Shown here piece by piece: positions 33,724 to 42,712 of a stretch of 64,000 bases of DNA. This DNA comes from Photobacterium kishitanii (GTDB lineage Bacteria > Pseudomonadota > Gammaproteobacteria > Enterobacterales > Vibrionaceae). The notes beneath the pieces were generated by a model, which was not told where the DNA came from, made no database searches, and saw only the letters and a program-made list of their open reading frames with translations. The stretch is taken from NCBI RefSeq assembly GCF_003026355.1, contig NZ_PYON01000001.1, forward strand, positions 372,001 to 436,000. Direction: 5' to 3'. A program made the translations under genes and the position numbers. Numbering within the stretch: position 1 is the stretch's first letter; the number at the start of each line of letters is the position of its first letter.

Positions 33724-34080
33724 CTATACGTCTTGGCTTTGCTCAACTTCTAACTGCATTAGCATTAAGTCTTCGCCATCCAATACATGGGTGCGATTAC
33801 TATGGCAGTGCTGACAGATAATACTGCGCTCGTTATGAATGGTTTCCTGCCCACATTCAAGGCAGGATAATACCAGCGGCTGAATGTGCATCTCAAACTC
33901 AGCATCATGACAAATACCTTCAAGCTTAAAAGTCTGAAAAGCGGTTTCAAGTAACGCAGGTTCTACCCCACTTAAAATGCCGACTTTAATGGCCACCCGA
34001 GTGACTTTATTAGCATCGTTATCACGAGCATGTTGTTCGCATTGTTCAATCAGTGCGCCAACAATGGAATACTCGTGCAT
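33724..34080 (-). CDS. hypA: Hydrogenase nickel incorporation protein HypA
   Basis: Nickel metallochaperone delivering Ni to the hydrogenase large subunit together with HypB. It begins MHEYSIV (Ni-binding Met1-His2-Glu3) and carries a zinc site (CLECG and CQHC). I start at 34080, which overlaps the hypE stop by one base (TAATG) and gives the standard 118 residues; a 20-codon upstream extension inside hypE is not credible. Last gene of hypBCDEA. Confidence 0.95.
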   Translation of the reverse strand: MHEYSIVGALIEQCEQHARDNDANKVTRVAIKVGILSGVEPALLETAFQTFKLEGICHDAEFEMHIQPLVLSCLECGQETIHNERSIICQHCHSNRTHVLDGEDLMLMQLEVEQSQDV

Positions 34081-35111
34081 TAACAGATCCTCGGTAACAA
34101 TTCGCCTTGTGGAAGATCTAAATAACGACGACTGCCCCAACCGCTAGTTAAAATAACGCGGCCAGCATGATCACTATTCACTGAACCAATCACAGCCGCA
34201 TTTTCACAGGCAGCAAAAGCCTCAAGTACCTCTAACGCCTTTTGTGCTTGCGCTTGTGGCAGTGCAATAATAAAGGTGCCTTCGTTAGCTAAATCAAACG
34301 GTTCAAAACCGTATAATTCACATAAGCCGCGCACTTCTTCACTCACCGGCACATCATCTTCAACAAGGTTAATGCCAACATCAGACGCTTGTGCCCATTC
34401 GTTTAATACTGCTGATAAACCACCACGGGTTGCATCACGCATCGCATGAATATCAAGCCCCGCTGCAATCAATGCCTCAACCGCTGGCCACAAAGTATTA
34501 CAATCACTGATAAGTTCAGACTCAAGAGTTAAGCCTTCACGTGCCATTAAAATTGCCGCGCCATGACGACCGACATCACGCGAGACAATAATCGCATCAC
34601 CATCAGCAAGGTTACGCACTGAAATACCAGTTTGGATGATTTTGCCAACACCAGTGGTATTAATGAAAATACCGTCAGCACACCCTTTTGGCACGACTTT
34701 GGTATCGCCACAAACGATTTTAGCCCCAGAGATACTTAATTCGTTAGCCATGCTATCAACGATGGTTTTAAGCTTACCGATCTCAAACCCTTCTTCGATA
34801 ATTACGCTACAACTTAAATATTGTGGTTGCGCGCCCATCATTGCTAAGTCATTAACCGTGCCTGCAATGGCTAATTTACCAATATTACCACCCGCAAAAA
34901 ATAATGGTGATACTGTAAATGAGTCAGTGGTAAAGGCAGTTTTACCTTCAAGGGTTAATACTGCGGCATCTTCTTCACTACGTAGGATGGCATTATCAAA
35001 AGCTTTAAAGAATAAGCCTTTAATCAGCTTACTCATTTCCTGACCACCGCCACCGTGGCTTAGTTGAATCGATTTTGTAGTCGATAATGCAGAAAAATCT
35101 TGTTCACTCAT
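34080..35111 (-). CDS. hypE: Hydrogenase maturation protein HypE
   Basis: ATP-dependent dehydratase that turns the carbamoyl group on its C-terminal cysteine into the thiocyanate used for CN ligands of the Fe centre. The required C-terminal PRIC (Cys343) is present, along with [10 protein letters not shown] near the N-terminus and the [15 protein letters not shown] motif of the PurM-like fold. 343 residues, normal. It overlaps hypD upstream (ATGA) and hypA downstream. Confidence 0.96.
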   Translation of the reverse strand: MSEQDFSALSTTKSIQLSHGGGGQEMSKLIKGLFFKAFDNAILRSEEDAAVLTLEGKTAFTTDSFTVSPLFFAGGNIGKLAIAGTVNDLAMMGAQPQYLSCSVIIEEGFEIGKLKTIVDSMANELSISGAKIVCGDTKVVPKGCADGIFINTTGVGKIIQTGISVRNLADGDAIIVSRDVGRHGAAILMAREGLTLESELISDCNTLWPAVEALIAAGLDIHAMRDATRGGLSAVLNEWAQASDVGINLVEDDVPVSEEVRGLCELYGFEPFDLANEGTFIIALPQAQAQKALEVLEAFAACENAAVIGSVNSDHAGRVILTSGWGSRRYLDLPQGELLPRIC

Positions 35112-36229
35112 TTCACACCTCGGTAACGGAAATACGCATTACACGCACCTTCTGAACTCACCATGCAGCTGCCAAGTGGCGTTTGTGGCGTACAACCACG
35201 ACCAAAGACTTTACAATCTTTTGGTTTTGCTAAACCACGAAGAATATCACCACATTGACAGGCTTTATGATCATCAATAGGTGTCATTGGCAAACAATCA
35301 GCAAATTTAATTTCAGCATCACGATGACGATATTTTTCATTCAGTTGCAATGCTGAATTCGCTATAGGGCCTAAACCACGCCAGCGGAAACTATCACGGA
35401 TATCAAAACAGCGCTTTACTGCCGCTTGTGCAACTGTATTGCCTTCTTCAGTTACAGCACGAGTATATTGCACATCAAGTTCAGCAATACCAGCGACTCT
35501 TTGCTTGGTTAAGCGCAGAATAGATTCCATCACATCAACGGGTTCAAAACCGGCAACAACCACGGGGGTCTGGTACTTTTCAACTACCGAGCGATAAATT
35601 TTAGCGCCTTCAATAACACTCACGTGCGAAGGACCAATAAACGCATTTACCTTAACCGCAGGATCAGCCATAACCACATCAATCGCTGGTGGCACCAGCA
35701 CATGGTTGATATGAAAATAAAGGTTATTAACCTGACGCTGTTCCGCCAATTCAATCAAAATAGCCGTCATTGGGGTTGATGTTTCAAAACCAATCGCAAA
35801 GAAAACCACGTCTTTATTCGGGTTATCAAGCGCAATGGTTAAACAATCAAGCGGATCATAGATTGGTCGAATATCACAACCTTGAGCACGATATTGTGCC
35901 AAGCTACCTTTTGAGCCTGGTACACGGATCATATCGCCCAATGTCACTAAAATGACATTCGGTTGACTGGCTAACGCCGCAGCATGATCGATTCGCTCTT
36001 TCGGCATTACACATACAGGACAGCCAGGTCCGTGAATAAAATCTATATTATCTGGCAATAACTGCTTTAAACCATACTTCATAATGGTATGTGTATGGCC
36101 GCCACACACTTCCATTACCTGCATTGGCTCAGGTAAATCAACCGCAAGTTGCTTAATTTGTTCTGCTAAATTTAGGACTGTATCGGCATCACGAAAGCCC
36201 TCATACAGTTTTTTTAAATCAAAACTCAT
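35108..36229 (-). CDS. hypD: Hydrogenase maturation protein HypD
   Basis: Fe-S protein that assembles the Fe(CN)2CO unit with HypC. Conserved MEVCGGHTH and HGPGCPVC motifs near the N-terminus supply the catalytic cysteines; the C-terminal cysteine set (CQCGD, CKVFGRGC, GSCMVSSEGAC) binds the 4Fe-4S cluster. 373 residues, normal length. Overlaps both neighbours by four bases, showing tight translational coupling. Confidence 0.96.
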   Translation of the reverse strand: MSFDLKKLYEGFRDADTVLNLAEQIKQLAVDLPEPMQVMEVCGGHTHTIMKYGLKQLLPDNIDFIHGPGCPVCVMPKERIDHAAALASQPNVILVTLGDMIRVPGSKGSLAQYRAQGCDIRPIYDPLDCLTIALDNPNKDVVFFAIGFETSTPMTAILIELAEQRQVNNLYFHINHVLVPPAIDVVMADPAVKVNAFIGPSHVSVIEGAKIYRSVVEKYQTPVVVAGFEPVDVMESILRLTKQRVAGIAELDVQYTRAVTEEGNTVAQAAVKRCFDIRDSFRWRGLGPIANSALQLNEKYRHRDAEIKFADCLPMTPIDDHKACQCGDILRGLAKPKDCKVFGRGCTPQTPLGSCMVSSEGACNAYFRYRGVK

Positions 36230-36465
36230 ATTGGTAGTGGTCCTGATTCATCCATAATAAACTGATACATTTCAAGACTTTCTTGTGCATCTTTATCATT
36301 GATTCGGCTCATTACGAAACCAATATGAATCAATACATACTCACCCACCACCAGCTCATCCATTAATAAATGGCAACTTACGCGGCGTTTAACACCCATG
36401 GTATCAACAGTGACAGTATTATCTTCGTGAACTTCAACAACCTGAGATGGAATAGATAAACACAT
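36226..36465 (-). CDS. hypC: Hydrogenase maturation chaperone HypC
   Basis: Small OB-fold chaperone (79 aa) with the invariant MCLSIPSQV start (Cys2 holds the Fe ligand) that moves the Fe(CN)2CO group from HypD to the large subunit. It lies two bases after hypB and overlaps hypD by four. Confidence 0.95.
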   Translation of the reverse strand: MCLSIPSQVVEVHEDNTVTVDTMGVKRRVSCHLLMDELVVGEYVLIHIGFVMSRINDKDAQESLEMYQFIMDESGPLPI

Positions 36466-36467
36466 AA

Positions 36468-37205
36468 TTACGCTTCCTGTGGACGCAGATTAGCCGTTAG
36501 CCAATTAACCAAAGGCGCAAAGGTTGCTTCATCTTTAGTAGATAATGTAATCACTTCTACCTCAGGATTCAGTTTTTTAAGTTGTGCTTTAGCTTCATCA
36601 ATACTGAAATCAAAATATGGCAGTAAATCGCATTTGGTAATCAAGACCAAATCTGCACGACGGAACATTACTGGATATTTTTCAATTTTATCATCGCCTT
36701 CAGGCACAGAAACTAAGACGATATTTTTATGAGTACCAACATCATAACTAGCAGGACAAACTAAATTACCGACGTTTTCAACAAAGCAAATATCAAGTTT
36801 TGCAAGTTCAACGTGATGTAATGCGCCATGAACCATAAAGGCATCAAGGTGACAAGCAGAGCCTGTTTGAATTTGGTAAGCATCGATACCGTGCGCTTTT
36901 AGACGATCAGCATCACGCGATGTTTCTAAGTCACCTTCAATGACTGCATATTTTAAATCAGTATGCTGGTGCAAATGCTCAAGTAATGTCGTTTTACCGC
37001 TACCAGGGCTGCTCATCAAATTAAATGCCGTCACACCTTGTGCTTCAAAATGGGCACGATTGTGTGCAGCTTCCACATCATTCTTATCAAGAATTTTATG
37101 AATAACTGATAATGTTTTTTTATCATTTAATTGTGGATTAGCTTGTAATTGATGATGGTGATGATGATCACCTCTCGGTAATGAACAACCGCAATCTTGG
37201 CACAT
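36468..37205 (-). CDS. hypB: Hydrogenase nickel incorporation GTPase HypB
   Basis: SIMIBI-class GTPase that drives Ni insertion. The N-terminal high-affinity Ni motif Cys2-x2-Cys5-x-Cys7 is present, followed by a five-His run (14-18) that can store Ni or Zn. Walker A is SSPGSGKTTLL (around 66-76), and ENVGNLVCP and ITKCDLL are the other G motifs. 245 residues. First gene of the operon; its promoter must lie in the 37.2-37.4 kb region. Confidence 0.96.
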   Translation of the reverse strand: MCQDCGCSLPRGDHHHHHQLQANPQLNDKKTLSVIHKILDKNDVEAAHNRAHFEAQGVTAFNLMSSPGSGKTTLLEHLHQHTDLKYAVIEGDLETSRDADRLKAHGIDAYQIQTGSACHLDAFMVHGALHHVELAKLDICFVENVGNLVCPASYDVGTHKNIVLVSVPEGDDKIEKYPVMFRRADLVLITKCDLLPYFDFSIDEAKAQLKKLNPEVEVITLSTKDEATFAPLVNWLTANLRPQEA

Positions 37206-37620
37206 ATGAACTCCAACAGAAGGGACTTTTACCTATATTTATGGCTCAACCATGAGCATAAAATACCAGGTAAAATTATAGAGGACTCAGTTCAGGTTAT
37301 TAAACACTCAAATTCTGAGAATTATGAGCATTGATTATCTATGCTTTGAGGGGATAATGCAATTTGTGTGATAATTTATTTTACGGATCATTAGATTGAT
37401 ATTATATATATACCGTCCTTCCCTACTAACTGGTAAAATAGAAACTTCTATAATTCAGTTTAGCTTCAGGCTTAATGACACTGATCTGACATAACAGTAG
37501 ATCAGTGCGCGTATGTTATGTCGTAAGCACTTCAAGATTATCATGCTGAGACTCGCTAACGATGCTCTCTCAAGCTTTCTTGAATAGTAACGTTATTCAT
37601 TGAACAAAAGAGAAACCATA
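37206..37620. promoter_or_regulatory. Divergent control region between hypB and a secreted protein gene
   Basis: A 415-base, AT-rich stretch without a gene. It contains two interleaved inverted repeats: CTGATCT (37481-37487) with AGATCAG (37499-37505), and GACATAAC (37488-37495) with GTTATGTC (37515-37522). The order left-left-right-right gives pseudoknot topology if transcribed toward the plus-strand gene. No convincing FNR or sigma-54 site for hypB was seen. Confidence 0.45.
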
Positions 37621-38199
37621 ATGCATACAAAAACATCTAGTTTAAAAACCAAGCTTCTTAAAGTCGCAGCTCCTGTAGCTTTAGCTTGTGCATTTGCAGC
37701 AGCACCAACAGTGGCAATGGCTAAAGATGCTCCAACTACTGTGCCTATGGTGTCGTCTCATCAAATCACTGCAGAACAACAACATGTTGCTAGTGAAATT
37801 GGTAAAATCCAACAAGAGCTTGCTGCTATTCGTGTTAAAACACTAAAAGCAAATCCTCAACTAATCACTGAGATGAAAGCTTACGAAACTGCATTTAACA
37901 ATAAAGTTAAAGCATTGGGTTACCAACCTGAGAAGTTAATCAAACGTGCTCAAGAAATTCAAGTTGAAGCAACGAAGAAAGAACTCTCAAATGACAAGCG
38001 TACCGAGTTAGTAAAAGAATTTACAACTATCCGTACTACGCTTGAGAAGCAGCAACGCACTATCTTGAACGATCCTGCAATTAGCAAGCAAGACAAGCAA
38101 GTACAAGATGATGTTATTAATGCAATGAAGAAGCAAGATTCAAAAACTGCTGATCTACTTAAGCAACTAGATCAACTTGTAATGCAGTTCAAAAAATAA
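37621..38199 (+). CDS. Exported helical protein of unknown function
   Basis: A 192-residue product with a long signal peptide (hydrophobic AAPVALACAFAAAPTVAMA, cleavage near residue 34). The mature protein is rich in Lys, Gln and Glu and predicted to be almost entirely helical or coiled-coil (IGKIQQELAAIRVKTL; KQQRTILNDP; LLKQLDQLV), reminiscent in style of periplasmic chaperone-like LTxxQ proteins, but the motif is absent. I start at the ATG at 37621, which has GAGAAACC upstream, rather than a TTG seven codons earlier. Codon use is that of a well-expressed gene. Not recognised. Confidence 0.7.
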   Translation: MHTKTSSLKTKLLKVAAPVALACAFAAAPTVAMAKDAPTTVPMVSSHQITAEQQHVASEIGKIQQELAAIRVKTLKANPQLITEMKAYETAFNNKVKALGYQPEKLIKRAQEIQVEATKKELSNDKRTELVKEFTTIRTTLEKQQRTILNDPAISKQDKQVQDDVINAMKKQDSKTADLLKQLDQLVMQFKK

Positions 38200-38231
38200 T
38201 TGCCATTGAGAATATTCTCTTTGTAGCCAAT

Positions 38232-38263
38232 AAAAAAGGATAATCAATTGATTATCCTTTTTT
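38232..38263. terminator. Palindromic bidirectional terminator
   Basis: 14-bp perfect stem AAAAAAGGATAATC (38232-38245) with GATTATCCTTTTTT (38250-38263), 4-nt loop AATT. Serves the convergent genes on both sides. Confidence 0.92.
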
Positions 38264-38289
38264 ATATCTGATAAATTAAGCAATGGCTA

Positions 38290-38685
38290 TTACAACTTAA
38301 CCGCTTGATTTTTATTTAGTAATCGCATGCCATTAATGATTTTTGCAAACCACACGACGATCGCAACAATAGCAATAGCACCACCAATGAAAGGTAATAC
38401 ATTCAATATCTTATCAAGAATATCACTATGAACCCAGTACTCTGCCCCTGCAATCATGCCCGTTGTTGTTGCAGCAGATACGCCTAACACTACAAAAAAA
38501 GTTAAAAACAAAAAGAAGCTACGAATAATAGTGTAATAATGGCTATAAGCTATTTCATCAGTGCCTTTATCCAGTTTATAACCGGCATAAATAATGGCGA
38601 TAATCCCTGATAATAATAAAGTAAACGGGGTTAGAAAGCTGGCAATATAAGCAAACCAAATACCCTTTTTATGTTCTTCCGTCAT
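38290..38685 (-). CDS. DUF4870-like small membrane protein
   Basis: A 131-residue inner-membrane protein with three or four hydrophobic helices (about 8-35, 50-78, 95-120) and a short basic C-terminus. The start (WFAYIASFLTPFTLLLSGIIA) and spacing resemble the DUF4870 family of unknown function. Alone between a terminator and the hut operon. Confidence 0.65.
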   Translation of the reverse strand: MTEEHKKGIWFAYIASFLTPFTLLLSGIIAIIYAGYKLDKGTDEIAYSHYYTIIRSFFLFLTFFVVLGVSAATTTGMIAGAEYWVHSDILDKILNVLPFIGGAIAIVAIVVWFAKIINGMRLLNKNQAVKL

Positions 38686-38832
38686 CGTATTGATCCGAAT
38701 AATTAAGCAATTAATATGCTAATTATCACAGGTATTTGTGCGAGTTCAAGTTTCGCTCTAAATTACGATGATCGGGATCAACTTATCTATAATAGCCGTC
38801 GCTAAAGTCTGCTATAACGCCCTAAACAAACA

Positions 38833-38859
38833 CATGCCTGCGATTAATCAACAGGCATG
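38833..38859 (-). terminator. Putative terminator of hutWXZ
   Basis: CATGCCTG (38833-38840) pairs with CAGGCATG (38852-38859), 11-nt loop; on the minus strand it is followed by a T-rich but interrupted tract. Confidence 0.55.
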
Positions 38860-38899
38860 AGAGGGGGTAATTATTTCGTCGCTACAATCTATAAGCTAT

Positions 38900-39457
38900 T
38901 TATAATTTATCTTCTGGTGTTTCAATTTCAGAACCATCTTTAATTCGGCGGTGACCTTGTTCTAAGTGAACAAAATCAACTAAGTCATCACCACTGACTT
39001 GAAACGCTTTACCAAACCCTTTCACAAATAATCCTTGGGTTGGGGCTAAACGGAATAAGACAAAATCCTCTAAGCCACTGAGCCCATCAATAATCTCACC
39101 AAAACGGCTACGCAAAGCCTCAACCGCTAACGGCCAACATTCACTATTACGATCAACAACACTAACATCTGCTTCAAAGGTTAACCGCTTACGGGCATAA
39201 AGGGTTTTAGCAGTCGTTTCGTCCTCAATCATCATCAATGAGACCTGAGGGTTTTCAAGTAAATTACGTGCATGTTTAGCAATTTGACTAATTAACACGT
39301 AATAACCATCCTCAAGTAATGCAAACGGCGCATAACTCACATTGGGTTTACCATTAATATCGACCGTGGCGAGTTGCAGTGTTAAGCATCCCTCACGAAA
39401 TTCCTTAATCTCTGGTCCTAAACGGTTTTGTAATCGCTCTTGTTTTACTTCACTCAT
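38900..39457 (-). CDS. hutZ: Haem utilisation protein HutZ (HugZ family)
   Basis: Split-barrel FMN-binding-fold protein that binds and degrades haem in the cytoplasm to release iron. The 185 residues follow HutZ/HugZ proteins (RLGPEIKEFREGCLTLQLAT; SYAPFALLEDGYYVLIS; RFGEIIDGLSGLEDFVLFRL; GFGKAFQVSG). It lies 73 bases downstream of hutX on the same strand. Last gene of hutWXZ. Confidence 0.93.
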   Translation of the reverse strand: MSEVKQERLQNRLGPEIKEFREGCLTLQLATVDINGKPNVSYAPFALLEDGYYVLISQIAKHARNLLENPQVSLMMIEDETTAKTLYARKRLTFEADVSVVDRNSECWPLAVEALRSRFGEIIDGLSGLEDFVLFRLAPTQGLFVKGFGKAFQVSGDDLVDFVHLEQGHRRIKDGSEIETPEDKL

Positions 39458-39530
39458 TTTATTTCCCTTAAATGCTGACTAACATTCTACTTTCATATGT
39501 TGTTATTATATTTTTAGCTGACTACTGTTA

Positions 39531-40049
39531 TTAACTCACTAAGAGTTTTAACTGCTGGAACTTTTCAATTTGCGCAGGATATAAATTACGTTGTTTATCT
39601 CGTCCTAAATAAACTTTAAATACACACTCACCTTGCGCTGCAAAAAAACCGATAAAATAGCTTTCTTGGCCCATAAAAGGCTTACTCACTAACGCAATAT
39701 GCTCGACAAGATCTAACCGTAAATGGCCATGTAATTCACCCTCTTTACCCATTAAATTATAGTAACCGCGTGCTAACTTGCCTTTGGGAAAAGGCGCTTT
39801 AACCTCAAAAATAGATCCCATTGAATGCACAATCGTTGTTACTGGCCCCCAGCTTGGTAGTGCCTCAGCAATAGTTTGTGCTAAGTTACCAGCCATCGGG
39901 AAAACCAATTCTGATGGTAGTGATAACACCACCTCACCTTCTGTTACCTGCAATTGTTCAGCAATCGCTCCGGCATGAAGTTGCTCATTTTGTTGCAATA
40001 TTTCTGCAACCCTAGTTTTTAATTCATCGTGGGTATAACGAGTAAACAC
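39531..40049 (-). CDS. hutX: Haem utilisation cystosolic carrier HutX
   Basis: Cytoplasmic haem-trafficking protein that hands haem to HutZ. The C-terminal part (ARGYYNLMGKEGELHGHLRLD, HIALVSKPFMGQESYFIGFF) is typical of HutX/HuvX. I start at the GTG at 40049, which has AAAGGA eight bases upstream, giving 172 residues; an ATG at 40058 and a GTG at 40079 are alternatives. Gap of a few dozen bases to hutW, so co-transcribed. Confidence 0.9.
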   Translation of the reverse strand: MFTRYTHDELKTRVAEILQQNEQLHAGAIAEQLQVTEGEVVLSLPSELVFPMAGNLAQTIAEALPSWGPVTTIVHSMGSIFEVKAPFPKGKLARGYYNLMGKEGELHGHLRLDLVEHIALVSKPFMGQESYFIGFFAAQGECVFKVYLGRDKQRNLYPAQIEKFQQLKLLVS

Positions 40050-40085
40050 AGTTATCATCCTTTTGGTTACAATTAGCACATCTAT

Positions 40086-41513
40086 TTAGTTTACACACGG
40101 CTGCGGTTGAGCTTTTACAACCGCGGTAGTTATTACTTGAATCAATGCTTGCGCAAGCGTTACAGACCAAAATTGTCCCGCTAACGTTAAATTCAAATAG
40201 CGGTGGCTTCCTTGTTGTTCTAATACTACAAAACCATTTTTTTGCCATTGCTGAAATAACGGTAAGCAATAACGAAACAATGACCATCCTGCTTGTTTAT
40301 CTAACTCTTTCGCGATGATGACTCCCCGATCAAACCCTGCTTTAATAGCGGTATTAATCGCAGCATTTGGCGCCGATTTGACCATCATTGCAAATGGAAC
40401 ACGCTGATTACTCACATCATCCATATAGCGTTCAAGTTTACGATGCTGCATAAAGCCATAACCACCGACATTACCGCCAGCTCCAGCACCAAGCGGTAAA
40501 ACCTCTGCGGTTGTTTTCGCCAAGCTGTTATAACAACTCCGTTCACGATTATCCCGCGCCCAGTGATTAACACTTAAGCGGCGTAAATGATGCTTTGCCA
40601 TATAATCAACGCCAATCTCAAACATTGAAGCTTTGGTCATAGTATCAGCAGGTTCTGGTAAACGACCTTGTTCGACCATTTTCCCCATTGGGGTATTACC
40701 CATTTCAATAAGCTGATATAAATCAACGCCATGAGCACCTGAATCAAGAAAATCGTCTAGATCCTGCTGCCACACATCAATACTTTGATAAGGCAGGCCG
40801 TAAAGTAAATCAATCACAATCGGAGCTTGATCAGTCGCGGCTAATTCACTAATACGTTTAAGTACCACATCTCTATCATCTAACCGTTTGGCTTGGCGGC
40901 GCACTTGAGTATCAAAACTCTGAACCCCAAACGAAAAACGATTAAATCCACCTTCAAGTGCCGATTCAAACATTTCATCGCTAAACCGATTAATACGCCC
41001 TTCTAGCGTCAGCTCACAATCAGTTGCCAACGGAAAGTATTGGCGAATCATGGTACCAAGTTGCTTAATTTGCGCTGCAGTTAAGTCTGTCGGTGTACCA
41101 CCACCAATATACACAGCTTGAAAAGGGGCTGCTTGGGTCCAGGGTTGAGCCGCTTTATATTTAAGCTCAACCATTAATGCCGCAAAATAATCATCAATTA
41201 GACGCTGGCTCGATGCATATTCAAAAAAACTGCAATAGGTGCAACGTACTCGACAAAATGGAATATGAACATATAAACACCGCTTATTTAAAGGTGGCGT
41301 CGTAAGTTGCAATACTTGCTCCGCTAATGGCTGTATTTGCTCACTCGCAATTGGAGCATGACCACAGCCACCAGCATGTGCTGATAATTTACGTCGAAAA
41401 CCAAACCGCAATGGATCTGGCGTATTTTCACCAAGAATATCGCTTTCAAAAACAGACGTATCCAATATAGCGGGTACATTAACGGGCAATATTAATTGTT
41501 CGGCATTTATCAT
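40086..41513 (-). CDS. hutW: Radical-SAM haem-degradation protein HutW (ChuW family)
   Basis: Radical SAM methyltransferase related to HemN that opens haem anaerobically, as shown for E. coli ChuW (family knowledge). The cluster motif is Cys87-x3-Cys91-x2-Cys94 in FCRVRCTYCSF; GGGTPT is the SAM-binding motif. HFGxQSF-like and C-terminal winged-helix segments complete the HemN-like layout. 475 residues, normal. First gene of hutWXZ, divergent from the tonB operon; the shared 408-base region carries a Fur-like site. Confidence 0.93.
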   Translation of the reverse strand: MINAEQLILPVNVPAILDTSVFESDILGENTPDPLRFGFRRKLSAHAGGCGHAPIASEQIQPLAEQVLQLTTPPLNKRCLYVHIPFCRVRCTYCSFFEYASSQRLIDDYFAALMVELKYKAAQPWTQAAPFQAVYIGGGTPTDLTAAQIKQLGTMIRQYFPLATDCELTLEGRINRFSDEMFESALEGGFNRFSFGVQSFDTQVRRQAKRLDDRDVVLKRISELAATDQAPIVIDLLYGLPYQSIDVWQQDLDDFLDSGAHGVDLYQLIEMGNTPMGKMVEQGRLPEPADTMTKASMFEIGVDYMAKHHLRRLSVNHWARDNRERSCYNSLAKTTAEVLPLGAGAGGNVGGYGFMQHRKLERYMDDVSNQRVPFAMMVKSAPNAAINTAIKAGFDRGVIIAKELDKQAGWSLFRYCLPLFQQWQKNGFVVLEQQGSHRYLNLTLAGQFWSVTLAQALIQVITTAVVKAQPQPCVN

Positions 41514-41733
41514 CTTAAATGGCTATGTTCACTAGCCCCTCTTAAGTAACTTGTAATTAAGCATTTCGATCAGGTTGGCGGCAAATCGATACTAACCACA
41601 TTATTTATGATTGTTTGCTGTCACTTTCTAAACTTTTTATCACAAAACATCAGCGTAAAAGTGATACATCGCCACTTCTATCAATGATTATAAATGTCAT
41701 TTAACAGCATGATATTTTGCATTGAATAATATT

Positions 41734-41756
41734 GCAAATGATAATTGATATTATTC
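41734..41756. promoter_or_regulatory. Fur-box-like site between hutW and tonB
   Basis: The 19 bases from 41734 match the classical Fur consensus GATAATGATAATCATTATC at 13 positions, including an exact TGATAAT core (41739-41745). It lies in the divergent control region of two iron-acquisition operons, exactly where Fur control is expected. The remaining part of 41514-41921 is AT-rich without a gene. Confidence 0.6.
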
Positions 41757-41921
41757 GCATTTCGTGGATAATGAGTAAAAAAAGCTATCGTGACAAAAAC
41801 AAAGTCATTAACCACATGAAATTATTAATAAAACAAACAACAAGCAACGGGAGCGTTATTTTGCATCGACTTTCAATCACTACTGACAACGTTCTTTGCT
41901 GCTTAGTTTTAGGTAAGCATA

Positions 41922-42710
41922 GTGAATACTAAACGTTACGTAGCCGCTGGAGCGGTATCACTATTGGTGCACAGTATGTTTCTTGCTGCTATGCCAACAA
42001 AAGATCCAATAACACTCACTATGGGGACTGATACCCCACGGGTTAGTTTAACATTTGCAGCCATACCACCAGCGGTAGTTGATACCCCTCCGCCAGTAGC
42101 CACACCCACGATGCCTACAGTGTCAACACCGGTAAAGACCCCTGTCGTGTCTACAATGAAACGCTTAGCAAAAACCAATACCACCCATAAAGTCGTCACT
42201 AAAAAAGCACCAACACCACCGAAAAAAATAACGAAAACCGCGAAATCAACAGCAACAGTCACCAAGAAAAAACACGTTACACCTAAGAAAACGAAAACCC
42301 AACAATCACAACCTATAGCTAACAAAATAACGCATAAAGAAAAAAAACCATTAAAAGCGACAAAAACCATTACTAATCAATTAAATAAAAAAACATTAGC
42401 AACGACTTCTACTGCCGGAGCGCAAACGTTGCAATTAGTATCAAAACCGACTTTTGCCACTCGCCCTGGCGCGGTTAATTACCCTAAATTAGCCAAGCGC
42501 CGAGGTATAGAAGGCCAAGTACTGATTGAAGTTTGGATTGGTACTGAAGGACAACAGTTAAAACAAAAACTGATCAAATCATCTGGTGCCCATATTCTGG
42601 ATAAAGCAGCTCTCACCGCGATCAAGAAATGGCACTTTTCTGCTCATATTGTTAACGGTAAGGCGATTGCCCACCGAGTACAAATCCCTGTACGTTTTAA
42701 ATTGGATTAA
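41922..42710 (+). CDS. tonB: TonB energy-transducing protein
   Basis: Spans the periplasm to energise outer-membrane haem receptors. One N-terminal membrane helix (about 6-24), then a long Pro/Lys/Thr-rich linker (about 45-150), then the TonB C-terminal domain (about 185-262: YPKLAKRRGIEGQVLIEVWI, LDKAALTAIKKWHF). GTG start at 41922 with AGGTAAG upstream. 262 residues. First gene of tonB-exbB-exbD-hutBCD, the Vibrio TonB1-type arrangement. Confidence 0.94.
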   Translation: MNTKRYVAAGAVSLLVHSMFLAAMPTKDPITLTMGTDTPRVSLTFAAIPPAVVDTPPPVATPTMPTVSTPVKTPVVSTMKRLAKTNTTHKVVTKKAPTPPKKITKTAKSTATVTKKKHVTPKKTKTQQSQPIANKITHKEKKPLKATKTITNQLNKKTLATTSTAGAQTLQLVSKPTFATRPGAVNYPKLAKRRGIEGQVLIEVWIGTEGQQLKQKLIKSSGAHILDKAALTAIKKWHFSAHIVNGKAIAHRVQIPVRFKLD

Positions 42711-42712
42711 AC

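Noticed and set aside
41732..41932. 66-codon frame upstream of tonB
   Set aside because: It covers the Fur-like control region, has no ribosome-binding site and runs into the tonB start; composition is that of AT-rich non-coding DNA.
41936..42370. Long frame on the minus strand opposite tonB
   Set aside because: It is the complement of the Pro/Lys/Thr-rich tonB linker, which avoids stops on the other strand; no start signal.
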